NCBI GenBank assembly: GCA_008921705.1
Contig: VFFE01007600.1
Span: 310,858 to 374,857, forward strand
Origin: Burhinus oedicnemus
Lineage: Eukaryota > Chordata > Aves > Charadriiformes > Burhinidae
DNA length: 64,000 nucleotides
Reading direction: 5' to 3'
Shown here: positions 1-12,800 of the stretch, piece by piece
Layout: every line of letters starts with the position of its first letter
How positions within the stretch are numbered: position 1 is the stretch's first letter
The notes under the pieces: model-generated
Database searches by the model: none
The model's input: the letters and a program-made list of their open reading frames with translations, nothing else
Told to the model about the DNA's origin: nothing
Translations under genes and position numbers: made by a program

Positions 1-772
1 AGACCGGGGCTGCGGGACAGGCTTGACAATAATCATAGAAAATCTGACTAATTTGTAGTGTGGCTCACTGCAGCTAATTGCTTCCCTAACAGCCTGAGTG
101 AGTTTTGAACTGTGGCTTGAGTGGTTTTAGCGCATTTTTGCCTTAAATGGATCCAGAAATGAGGTTTTCTTGGTCTAAAGAAGCTGTTACACCTTATGAG
201 CTGGTTTTTTTAAGTGACGAATCTGTGTGTTCTTGATTTCAGTTGTGTCTCGAGCTGTTTTCCTTAGAACTACCCTGAATCCGTCTCTGTGCTTTTGGTG
301 TTTTATAACATCTAAATAAATTCTATCTAACTTAAAAAAGAGGGGAGTCATATTTCAAATTTTTTTAGTCTTTCTTTTCAAACCTCTTACTGTTGGTATT
401 GCTGTTTCCTGAATGGTTTTTAATTTAATACACCGATGGTCCAGGGTGCCCAGAGTTTTGAGTCTCTTATATTTGTCGATACGAATACGGAACTCTTCTG
501 CCTGTGTTCTTCTCACAAATTGTAAACAGTTTGTGCTTATACAATATACTCAGGATCTCACTATTTTTCACACCAAATCCAACTTAAAGTGCCTTTCATG
601 TACATAGAAAGGCTAAATAGTGGTGTCTGTGTGTTGAAATGCATAACTGAAGTTCATTGCACACTTGTGTAGTCAGTCATTTGGAATTCAAGTGGATTTT
701 GGTGTAGTTCTTCATAGCCTAAAATTTAAGCCAGCAGTTTGCTAAGTAGAAGGTGTTTGGCTTCTCTTCCAG
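1..772 (+). other. SFMBT1: SFMBT1 intron (3' part), truncated by window edge
   Basis: This is non-coding sequence upstream of the first visible SFMBT1 exon, and it ends in a good acceptor (cttctcttccag). No start-codon exon resembling the vertebrate SFMBT1 N-terminus was found here in any + frame, so the initiator exon must lie before the window. An AATAAA at about 315 has no visible transcript context. I see nothing else. Confidence 0.7.
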
Positions 773-867
773 ATGCTGGTTCCAGTGTGGAAGAAATGGA
801 ATTCAATTGGGATGAGTATCTAGAAGACACAGGAGCAACTGCAGCCCCCCATGGATCTTTTAAACAT
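773..867 (+). CDS. SFMBT1: SFMBT1 exon, N-terminal lead-in to MBT1
   Basis: The exon begins with two bases of a split codon (?AT, expected Asp) and then encodes 31 residues, including [12 protein letters not shown] and ending GSFKH. It matches the human stretch ELSWEDYLEETG...GSFKH. The acceptor is tccag and the donor CAT|gtgagt. This motif (acidic, with W-x-x-Y/F-L) is the N-terminal arm that caps MBT1 and recurs before MBT4. Confidence 0.95.
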
Positions 868-3800
868 GTGAGTAAGGGAGTGTGTGTTTTCTTACCGTCT
901 CCTACATTGTTTTTTTGATACACTGAATGTTTAGGGTTCCTTTGAAATGAGTTCATGCTCTCAAATCTGGAAGGCGAACTAGAATCATGTTTCTTAGAGT
1001 AATGAGAAATGAGCAATTTCACCTTTTTATTGCTGTTGTCTTCCTCTCTGTACATAGCACAAGGTAATCCCATCCCCACGTGCTGAAAGTTAAGGGGGTC
1101 CTAGTCTTTTCTGCACCAGAAGATAAGCTTGATTTTTCTCATAAAGCCCAAACTGGCCAGTCTCTCTCTTCTTTTGGTGATTGCTACAGGACAACTGCTA
1201 TGGAGGAGCTAGCTTTTAGCAAGTTGATGACATAGTTCTTGAACAGCAGAATTCAAATGTGCTCTCAAAGAAGGTTTTAATGGTGGCTCTCAAGGAGGCC
1301 AAGGAGAAAATAATAGCTCTGAGAAACACTTGACTGTAGTAGTTAGAAAACTGATTAGCATAATTGTCGAGCACAGGCTTAATGGATAGGATGAAGTCTT
1401 GATAAGCTCTTGTCTTTGCCCTTGGATATCTTTGGTTTGTTGGTAAAATGAGGGAGCGCACTATCCCATTGGGTGAGATCTGAATGTGAAGTCTGGCTTC
1501 TTGTACTGGGTCATCAGTGAAGGTGAGCTGTATAGAGCTGTTTTCCAAACCTCTTGGGTCACTTCCAACAGTTGAAACATCTTCCAGACTGCCAGCCTGT
1601 ATCCTTATCCAACTCTTTATTAAAGTTACGATGTAATAGTCTTTCAAAGACTGTGGGGCTTTTAGGATGGCAGTGAGGGTAGTGACTTGTGTGCAACATT
1701 GCTTAGAAAGCGCTCTGCGGTGCTCAGGCTTTCAGGTCCAGTGTCACCACTTTGAGTACAGGAGATTTAAATCAGCAGGAAAACAAAATGAGGTCTGTTT
1801 GCAGAAAGACCACAAAGCATTTTGAGTCCAAAGGTAACCTGCAGAAATGCAAAACATTAAAGAATCTGTTATATGGCAGTTGTGTTAATAGTAAAGATGC
1901 ACAGTAAATGTAGACTTCGCAGAGGCTCTTCCATACACTGGGGTGTAATTGTAAGCTTTTTATTCAAAATAAACACTCAGGTGTCTGATTTCTAAAGGGG
2001 AGAGACCTATGCTCACTTTGTTGTTCCTTGGTGCACTAAGGCTCTAGCAAGAGCAAGCTTACTCAGAGTGGTGGTGTCCATACAGCCCACGTTGAGGGAG
2101 CAGTATGGAATCAGCAATGGCATTTTGCAGTAGTGCGAGGAGCAGTCTGTCTGTTTCTCTGATGTGGCTTACCTTACATGATCTCTGTTAAAGAAACTTG
2201 CTATCATAGCTCAGACATTATACAAACTAACTGTAATGCCAGCTTTACAGCAGTGGCCAACTGAATTAACATGGCAGCTATATTTTGTTAATCGGCAGGA
2301 GACACGCTTTGAATGACATTGTTACCCCTGTGCTGCACTCCTTGCTAACTCAGCTGTGTCAGACAAGAGGTCTGATTGCTGTGGCCATCATCAGTAAAAA
2401 TACAATTAGGTTTAAAAAAAATTTCCACATTTTTTATTGTTGTTATTCCCTAAGCGTGTGAAACATGGTGCAGTTTCCGGTGCAAGTAACATTGTCGTGG
2501 AGAGTGTGTTAGTGAGCAGGTGCAGGCAGAGCCCAGCCGTGTTGCCTAGTCCTTGTTGGCTGCACTGGGTACCAGGGAACTGCACCTAGCACCTGGGGAG
2601 CTCAGCTGGCCACACTTCGCGCCTCAGCATGCCATGGGGAGCTGGCCCGAGGGCTCAGGGTCATGAATGGGCCTGATAATAGATGCCTGCATCTTTGGGA
2701 GGGGAACCGCCAGGCATTTGCTAGCAGAGTTCCCTTAGAATTTGTCTGGAGGCCAATTTTGATGTTCTCTGTAATAAGCTTGGCATGAAATTTTGGAAAG
2801 TTAATGCTGACACCGACTTGACAAGCAGAGAGAGGAGCATATTTACAGCAGCGTCACATCACCTAGATCTTGCTGTTAATAGAAATTCAATAGTGCAAGG
2901 TCACATGCTTAGGATTTCTGCTGTCCACTAGAAGGCAATGGTTTGGAAAAGGCAGAGGAGGAGAACCTCAGTGCCTCCCAGTGGATAGTGATAGCCTGTC
3001 TATGTGATGAAGCCCTAAAAAAATGTTAAGTGTGATTCCAGGATACATCAGGTGAGAGAGTTTCAGTGGAGAGCATACAGGCACTGATGGCTCTGCGCTA
3101 GCAACTGGTGGTCCCTCCGGCTGGAATCTGTGTGGTGCTAGTTGCTTGACTTGAAGAAGGACATATTTTAAAATCTACTGTCAGGAGAGCTAAGAGGGAA
3201 CTACTTTTGTACTTTCGAAGAAACGGAGTGAAAAAAACTAAGGTGAAGAATAATAGTGGCAAAAGAGCAAATAGGCATGTATAAACAAACTAGGTAATTA
3301 GTATAAATAAATTTTAGATGGAAGCTTAAGGCTTTTCTTTGGTTCTTTTTAAATATTGGAGTAGTGAGGCTGTGACCTGCGTCCTATTATGAGTGGTGGG
3401 TGAGAAATACCTAACCCACATTGTAGGAGAGTACATGATCAGGTTAAGAAAATGTAATCCATGATTGTGCAGCCTGTGTTAGCAAAGAACTAGACTTGCT
3501 GATGGGAGAGAGGAGTTTTTTGTATTTGTATGCTTATATTAATTCTGAAAGTTTTGTTCTTACTATAAGCAAGACACACTGGAAAATGTAAGCTACTCCC
3601 TCAAATTAAGTGTGTTCTAATGTTTAATTTGTTTGCATTTTAAAAATTAAACAATACTGAGATCGGAGTGACTGTTTTGGCTGCAATCTAGCAGGAAAAA
3701 GAGCTTATCAAAACCTGGAGTTGCACTGGATGTCAGTGTTGCCACCCTCCCACCCCCGAAGTTTAAATACGCTTTCTCTAGAATTGTTGAATGCCCTCTT

Positions 3801-6800
3801 TTAGTTCCTTTCTGCAACTTACGTATGTGTGTAAACATATATTAAAAATAAGTTAATGTTCAGCATCATCTGAACACATGTATTTGCTGTGTGTTCTTGC
3901 ATGCTCCTAATGCTTTTTGTCTGTTCTTTATCACTATCTCCTTTTGAGCTGATTTGGATCCCCAGGTATGACCTGCCACATGGCCCAGAGCAGGGGGACA
4001 TTGCTCAACAGGAAGGAGGGGCTGGGGCTCTGAGCTGCCTAAGCAGTGCTGCCGCTAACCACTTGGGGCCATCTCCACTTGGCCATATGTGCAGCAGGAA
4101 GCTGCCGCACTCAGACCCACTGCTCCCAAAAAAAATACTCTTGGAGCTTCCACAGCATCTCCTGCTAGCCAGTCTGCTCAGTGAGGCAGCCTAAAGAAAG
4201 TTTTGTGCTTTAAACCACTTAGTGCTGTCGTCTTGCCCAGCTGCCAGGAGAGGGTGCTAACTTCTTGGTCTCTGCTATATCCACCGGGGAACATAACTGA
4301 CAGCGTTAGAAAAATGCACCTGAGTTCAGGGAAAGCTCCATCTGTTGCCATTGGTTTTATTGAATGCAGCTCTCTCTGCGGTGAGGCTTTGCTGAAAGTT
4401 TAGGTATAGAGAGCTGCACAGATTTCCCACTCCTTAGACTTTATGTCGAGCTCATGGCTTTTCTCTCAGGAATCAGAATGTGAAGTCTTTAGTAACATCT
4501 CTTCAGCAAGACAACAATCTTTTTGAAGAGATTACCTCTGTAATATCACTTCAAAACACCTGCAGGTATTGGGTCCTGCTGATTTTTTTTTTAAGAAGGG
4601 ATTTCTCTAAGTGAAGGATATTAACCTAAAGGATATGAACAGTTAACAGAGGCATATGCTTTTCTTTCTGATGTGGTTCTCTTAGTTTTATTTTTAGCAA
4701 ACCAGTATGTGCTGGCTGATGAGACTATAATAGCTATGGCAGTTACTGAACCGTCAGTGCAGAACTGGTAATAAATAACGCGGAAAATATCTACTGCATC
4801 TGCATCATACTGAAAGCCTTTCTTGCAGTTGATTCAAAGAGGAAATGGAACTTGGAACCACTTAAGAAAGAAAACACCAGTTACATTCACCTGAGAACAG
4901 GGGATGGACATGTTAGATTTTTAATTAAGACTGAGGCCATGGAATTAGGCATAGTTCAGAAACATGCTGTAGTGAGAGCAGAACAGAGTCCTTCTGCTCT
5001 TTCAGAAATGTTTGAGCTGGGGGAAGTTAGGGATATGAGAAACTTAATGTTTTGCCTTCTCTTTTAAGTTCACGTTTCAGTATCTGAGTACTGTGCAGTC
5101 AGATTCCTCACCTGTACACAACGCACACACATACACACAGAGCACATACTGTTTGGCGCTTTTTTGGCCTGAGTTCACTGAAGAACACATACTGCTTATG
5201 TTCTGTGCAATTTATGTAACAATGCTACATACAGAATTATTTGGGTTCTTACATACACACATTAAAAATCTGTATTCTGCAATTTGTGCAGATTCGTGTG
5301 TTCTTAAATGAGCATGGTGGAAGAGACAGTGGTATTGTTATCTAAAGCATGTGTACATGCTTTAAACAGGCTCTTTGTCCAAGAGGTTGAAAGACATAGT
5401 TTAACACAAAAAGTCAAAGTTGTGTTGCTGAGTTTAACCTTTAGCTTTGCCTAGCTTGGCAGCCCAGTGGTGAGTTAGAAAGCTTTTCAGTGATGGGTGA
5501 GGTGTTGTCCAGGACAGGAAGATGAATTGCAAGATACTGATTAAAGGTTGAAAAGATACTCTGAAATGCAAAGGAGATTTCATTAACAATGATTCTGTGT
5601 ACATTCCAATATTGGTCACATAATGTGATGAAGTTGTTTCTCTGGAGAGACTGGATAGCATTTGGCTAAAGGTTTTTTGCTAATGAGCATGTCTAAATTG
5701 TTAGCCCTGTTTTTCCATGAAGTTTCTGGGAGGTACTCAAATGTGATTATCTTCTTCCTCTTCAGGTGGATACAAGTTTGCAGAATGGTTTTGCCCCTGG
5801 TATGAAGCTAGAAGTTGCTGTCAAGTCTGACCAAAACACCTACTGGGTAGCCACCATCATTACTACCTGTGGGCAGCTGCTTCTCTTGCGCTACGATGGT
5901 TACGGGGAAGACCGCAAGGCTGACTTTTGGTGTGATATCATGACAGCTGATTTACATCCCATCGGCTGGTGTGAACAGAACATGAAGATTCTCAAAGTGC
6001 CTGAAGGTATTGACTCCATATGCAGAAGCAGGGAGTACATACAAAAGTATGCCTTTGTCCTTTGTAAGCCTGGCAGGTAGTCTTCATAATTGCTGTCATG
6101 CCCAGCTGGGGTTGCTGTGATGACGAGTTGAGGTTGTCTGCCATGTTTTTCTGAAATCCCGTGACTTACAGTAGGAGATTGCTCTTTCACCAGAGAGGAG
6201 TTAGCTTAATTTCAGAACGGGACTTAGTTTTACAGAGGCTTGCGGTTATCTTAATCATCACACACCAAATTCTACTGCTTTGTCATTTCCTTGAAAGATT
6301 TTGTTGTTGTTTTGTTTCTTCTTTTAAGGTGTTACTGGTGAATGTGCGGCAGATTCTTGTGAATTAGGCAGTGCAAGAGCGTGATAATGTCTTGTTGTGT
6401 GAATAATCTTTAACTGGCAGGAAGAATCGCAGTCTTTCTTCTTCACTTTTCACTTAGGTATCAAGGACAAGATACCTGACCAGGAGGAATTCCTTCAGCG
6501 GGTGCTGAAAGGAGCATGCAGTGCTCCTGCTAATCTGCTGGAGGGGGTAAGTGCTGCAGCATGCTGCATCTTGGCTTTTGTCTTGATTTTCCGCTTTGTC
6601 ATTAAGGGAGCCCCTATTCAGAGTGTCAGTTCATTTCCTTTTTTAGGTTTAAGGAGCATTGTAGTATGCTGCTGACTTTAAAGTTCCGCTCTCTAGTGTT
6701 TCCTGTTTACAGTATTTAATTCTGATAGTGTTGTCCTGAAACATATCTGTCACAGCAGGTTTGGGCCATTCATCAATCCTATCAAAAGAAAAGCCTTCTT

Positions 6801-9800
6801 CAAACACCCTTAGTTTTCAGTCTTCCTGCTTCTCCTTCATACAGCTCTAAGGAAATAATCCTTTACTTATCTAGCTTTCATGTTGTCTCCTTTCTCAGTT
6901 GACTCCTTTCACTTACTTTTTTTTTTTTTTTTTTTNNNNNNNNNNNNNNNNNNNNCCTCTGCACTTAAGACAGTATTTGCACCTTGTATCAGTGTCTGAT
7001 TGTGAAGTACAGAACATAATTTTTTTTTTTTTTTTTGAAAATGCCATTAATATCTTCTTTACAATTGACATTTTTATCTTTGTATGTTTTCTGTCTAGTC
7101 ATCTTTGAATGGTAGATGACTCAGTTTTAGAAAGAGATTATTCATGTTTCCTTCAAACCTTGAATATGTAAGTGATAATGCTTCTAAAAATGATGATGAG
7201 GACTTAAGTGAAACGTGTGGCTGTATCTTCAGGCAGTGCAGAAGCTCTGATGCAAGCTCCAACGATTCTAAACATTGTAATTTCTGTTGTCTTGTGTTAG
7301 TAAGGGACCCATATTTCTTTACTTCTGTATTCATACTTTATTTATGCAAAAAGAATGTGTATAAAGAAATGGAAGGATGGGATTTGTTTTGTTCTGTTGT
7401 ACAGAATAATTTGTGTTCTTTTTGTAGCTTCACAGAGGGAAAAATCCATTGGATCTCATTGCACCAGGCTCCCGACTAGAACTGCAAAACGTTCGGGATT
7501 CCCTGGAAGCCTGGATAGTCAACGTGGTAGAAAATGTTGGTGGGAGACTTAAACTGCGATACGAAGGGCTGGATGATTCTGACAAATTTGACCAATGGCT
7601 CTTCTACTTGGACCCTTTCCTTCATCAAGTGGGGTGGGCAGCTCAGCATGGATATAGCCTACAACCACCTTTAGGTACTTCAAAATATATATCTTTTATA
7701 TGGTGATCAGAGGCTAGAGAATACCTCTGCTGCTTTGGTGCTCTAAATCTGCCTTCTGGATGCATACAGTGGTCACATAATCAGTGTGGGATCTGACAAA
7801 TACTGTACCTAATAACATGTAAGTGAAAACACCAGTAAATAGTCCTACAAGACTTTTCACCCACTCATTCAAAAGTTGCTGAATAGTTTTGCCTGTCAAA
7901 ACTTTCCACCTGTTTGTGGAAAAGGAGGAACTGAGGAAGGGATTGCCTTTGTGGTTATTTTTGGTAGGTTTGTGTTCTGGGGGAGAAAAGTTACCTGGTT
8001 TTGAAGTACTGCTCCACAGGAGCTTTTGCAGTTGTGACTCCGAGTCCACTGGGGTAATTAAGGCACTGTCTAAAGAGGTATTACGTGGACATGGAAATGT
8101 CCTTAAAAATGGGTGCCCAGGGAACGAGTGTGTGGAAGTAGAGGCGGAAGGTGGGACAGATGACCCTGTTTTCTAGGCATGTGTGTGTCAGGGTGGGTCA
8201 TCAAAGAAGTGGGGCATAAAATGGCTGAAACACAAATGTATTGCTTATGAGCTGAGCAGTGATGTAACAGGTTCCCTGATGAGGGGAAATCTTGGGATAA
8301 AACTGGAGAATGTTTAGCATTTTCCCTGAAGCCTTTCTGCAAAGGCAGGTGTACATCTAAGGTTCTGGCACACTCTGTGCTATTAGTTGGGGAAGTTCAG
8401 GTTGTTTAGAACAGTTGTTTTTGTCGTGGGTTTTTTTTAATGTTTTCGCCTTGCGGCAAGGAGAAATTGTGCTGAGGAAACCAAACCAATTTCTGTTGAA
8501 ATGACTGAGCATATTGCCTTTGCTAGTGCTTGACCAATCTCTGCTGAGATCAGGAATGTGAACAGGGAGATGCCGAATAGCTGACAGAAAATAGATGGCT
8601 GGATTCCACAGCGCTATTCAAGTGGATAATGTCTTTTAAAAATACTAGTTAGCTACTGGATTTGTTTCCTTTTTATGTCTACGTAAGAGCTTTGATAAAC
8701 TCACAGGCATCCTTTGTGCATGACGGCATGGGTACAAGTAGTTCCTCTTCTATGAGGAGGTGTGTGGTCTGCAATTACAGATGCTAAAAGAGTAACTTAC
8801 GCAGCTGGGACAGACGAACTCTCTGCTTGCTTAACTGTAAAACAAGCTAGCATTATCCAGCTAGGGATTTGTGTTCTGGTCATATGTTTCTCCAGAAGTT
8901 TTCCTTGGTGTTGATGTGATCTCTGTTTTCTCAGGAAAACTAGACTGGGCAGTGTGTAGGTGATACAGTGTTGCTTGACTTCAGTCCCTTTTTGTAAGAC
9001 GTCCAAATGTCGAAGAAAACAGTAAGTTTTTAAGAAGGAAAGTATTTGCACAGATATGAATTAGGCAGTTGGAGTAGCACAAACCAAACTTCTGGCTTTA
9101 TTGCTATGTGGTTCTGAAGGAAAAGAAGAAGGAAGATGACTTCATTCACTGTTTTCCTTTTTTTTATTCAAGCCATTAGGTCCTTGAAGAGCGAAGGACA
9201 TTGGCAAGAGATCCTGAAGAAGGTGAAAGAGGAGGAGGAGGAGTCATCAGTTCCTACAGATCTCTTTAAGGTAAAGACACAGTATGTGTAGTTTAATGCT
9301 GTGAGTGATATCATGAAAATGCTATATTCCTAGGAAATGATTCGGGGAAGTCAGTCACTGTTACTCAAAATTCTTTCCTTGTTTTGGTATTTTTAGGGGT
9401 TTTTTCCTTTCTCCCTCTAGTTTAAAAAAGTAAGAATAATAAAAAATAATCATAGGATTATACAATTCTTGTTAAGTTAGACAACACACCCATCACAAAT
9501 ATGTGAGCCATTAGTTGTCATACTGGGGAAAAATCCCTCATTCTGATCCTTTACAATGTCATCTCCGGTTGTTCACCAGCTGCTCTTGTGGATTAATGTC
9601 CTTCTAGAGGTGTGCAGGGTTACTACAGTCTCTCTAATTCTGTGAGTACATTGAAAAGTTTAAGGTGTGTAACATCTAATCTGTAATCTGTTACATATGG
9701 TGTATAAGGTGTCCTGTTATATTTGAAGTGTTAGCAAATGTACTAATGAGCTGGAATTTAAATATATATGAATTGAAATATATAAAAAAAATAATCTTGG

Positions 9801-12800
9801 CATGTTTTGAGAAGTAGGAATGTAAATTTAGTCCTTCAAGTCCTTAGTTCATTTTTGTCAGCTTTGTTTGGACCCATAAGCAGAATAGAAGAGGAGGTGC
9901 TGTTGCTCTTGAATGTGTTGGGTCATATACAGAGCAGGGTATATATAATTATGGAACAGGAACCCTGTTTTGCAGGGTCTTGTTAGGCTGAAAATGGAGA
10001 CTTTTATAGTTCTCTTTTAGTGTAGCTTGTGATGAGTGCTAAAGGTTAGGGGTGAAAAAAAACCTTTCTACTGACTTACCAGACCACTCTGTATTGTGAA
10101 ATCTTGCTTCTGTGTAGAGAGCATCAGAGGAGGAAAACTTGAGTACTCAGTTTCCTAAAACTCATAGCAAACTGTCAGTCTCAGAGAACATAGTTGGCCT
10201 TTCTCTTCATTATAGAGAGGTTGCTGGTACTCTGACATGTTGATTTCTTAGAATAAACCAATAAAACCTCAAATTAACCTCTTCAGTTGAATGATGTAAG
10301 GTACGTCTTTGATGGAGAAAGGCAGGTAATCACTCTGATACTTCATTTTTCAGGATAAACCTGTGATTGGAGTGCATTCGTTCTCTGAAGGCATGAAATT
10401 AGAAGCTGTGGACCCAATGGCTCCTTTTGTAATCTCTCCTGCTACAGTTCTCAAGGTACCAGGGTTCTTTACCTTGTCCTGCTAAGATTCAATTCTATTG
10501 CTACTTCTGTTTTTAAATGCTCAGGAAAGTCTCATCAACTGATTATCTTAAAATCCTGATTAAGTGTTTTGTATGTCTTTCTTAGGGGACAGGTTGCTGT
10601 GAAAAAAAAAAAAAGATAACTGCTGAGGGTAAAGACATTGGATTTGAAAGGAGGAAAAATGTTCTATAAAGATACAAGCTCAAAAGATCAAATAGCTGAA
10701 ATTGTTGAACCTGGATTTTTAAAGTTAGATATAATCCCTCATAATCTGAGTATCCAGTTGAAGACAGATTTCGGGGTTTTGTTTTTGCAAAAGTTAGTGT
10801 CGTTGCTGTGTACAAGCTCTGATGTTTAGGTGGCCTGATCTTCAGACAAGGGCCCACACATGGCTTTAAAAGCTGAAATGAAAGCTCCCTGACATAATCA
10901 GGTTTTGAGCAACTTCTCTCTCCTCTGTTAGTAAGCACGTGAATGGTTCTAAAGAGTCCTGCTTTAATGTAGTAAAACAAAATGTTGCTGTGCAAATGAA
11001 ACCAGGACATATTTTAAAATTCTTTTTTTGTGTATTTTCCAGGAAATGTTGCTTTTTCTTTAGGACAGATAGTCTCTCAATATAACCATCGTGCAGTGTT
11101 TCTGTTTAATAAAGTTATCAAAATAGGGAGAGGGAGCATAAATTGGAATCTGCTACTTACATGGTTCTCTTTTGGCTAAATGTAGGTATACAATGAAAAA
11201 TATTTCATGATAGAGATTGACGACTTGAGACCAGAGCGTACAACCAGCCAGTCTTACATTTGTCATGTCAACAGTGCTGGTATTTTCCCTGTGCAATGGA
11301 GTCTGAAGAACGGCTTGCTTCTCAGTCCCCCACCAGGTATGTTTGTGCAGGCTTGTCATGCTCGCTCCTCTTGGAAGGAAACAGATTGCCAGTCCCCAGA
11401 GTGCCGTGTTTAGGACAACACTTTTGCAAAAGAATTACGTGTAGTAGCACAAGCAAAGAACAAGAAAGATCAAATTCTGAGAAACAGGAGCTTTGAGTTA
11501 GTGAAACTGAAGTTTCCTAGGTACATGCCTGGATTTGAGAAGATGACAGTGGCTGGGGGATGCTGGTCATGCATAAAATGCTGAACAGTTGAACAAATGA
11601 AGTATGTGTTCCAGGGCTGAAGGCAATGTTGATTTCAGCATTAATTAACGTCGTATCAGAAGCCTATAGTCTTTGCTTTGGATTTTTGCTTCTGGTCAAA
11701 ATGAAAGGTTGTTATCCAACGTCTTACAATATTTTTAGAATATCTTATCACTTAGAAGTTAATGAAGTATTTTTTTCCAAGGACCTATCAGGCAAGGTAG
11801 CAGATTGCTGAAACATTGCTTCAGGATATAAGGGAATTGGGGAGTGATCCTCAGCTACTGAAATATTTATGCATTTTGTCAAAATGGAAATGTCAATGGT
11901 ATTGTAAAACCAGAGTCTGAGTACTCTTATTCACTGCCACAGAATTCAGAATGTTTTATTTTAGCTGCTCGTGACATCAGAGGAGGAAAGAACATAGGAT
12001 GTTTGTCCCTTGCCTTTCCTTGGGTAAGGTACAAAAAGTGGCTTTGCTTGACCCAGCATTACCTAGAATTTTGCATGTGAAAGAGGCACGTGACTGGAGC
12101 TGGCAAAGATTTTAAGCTTCTTTTCTTATAGGCCCCCAGGAAATGGTGGGCATTCTGAATTGTCTCAGGAGTCCTACTGGCACTGATAAAACTGAGAAAA
12201 ATAAATAGGTCCTTCTGTGGTGAGGCCCTCTCTTGGGGGTAGTTGAACTTCATGTTTTCAGATTTTCATATTAATACTATATTCTTAGACTAGTTTTAAA
12301 ATTTTGCTTGATTTCTTAAACCCCTGTCACAGGTATCCCTTGTAGGGGAGTGCTTCCAAGGTGCTACTGGAATAACTGCTGCAGTTGTCTCCTTGCTAAT
12401 ATACTGCCAACCTCAAACTATCACAGCTGCCGACTTCTGCACCCAGTTCCCTTCAGTTATTTGCTGTTTATTAGGTCACAGGGAAGTGAATTTCCTCCAA
12501 GAAGAATTTAATTTGTCTTTTTCTTGGAGAGATGCTCTGCCTCCTGATGGACTCCATGTTAAGACTCTTCCCTTCAAACATGCATGCAGATCTACAGCTG
12601 TTAGCAAACTTGATGAGCCTCTTAGGATGACTAACTGCTCTCTTTAATGGCTTGGTATTTAACATGTGTTTGAGAGAGTAATGTATTGGTATTAGGCACA
12701 TTTTGGGTGTTCTATTTTTAAAAAAAAAATTAAAAAAGTTTCAGAGCTGACATGACATCAATGAAGTAATCTTGCAGAAACTTTGCCAGAATTTCATCTA

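Noticed and set aside
773..775. ATG at the very start of the first visible SFMBT1 exon as initiation codon
   Set aside because: It is out of the SFMBT1 frame. The exon's frame is ?AT GCT GGT, with the first base supplied by an upstream exon, and the ATG abuts the acceptor AG.
3960..4200. GC-richer plus-strand frame of about 100 codons in an SFMBT1 intron
   Set aside because: No homology was recognised and no SFMBT1 exon is missing here. The neighbouring exons already join in phase.
5900..6190. Minus-strand frame overlapping the SFMBT1 MBT1 exon
   Set aside because: It is a shadow of the real exon on the other strand.
9448..9470. Possible CR1 LINE tail (aatcataggattatac)
   Set aside because: The adjoining sequence does not continue as CR1, and a 20-base partial match is not enough.
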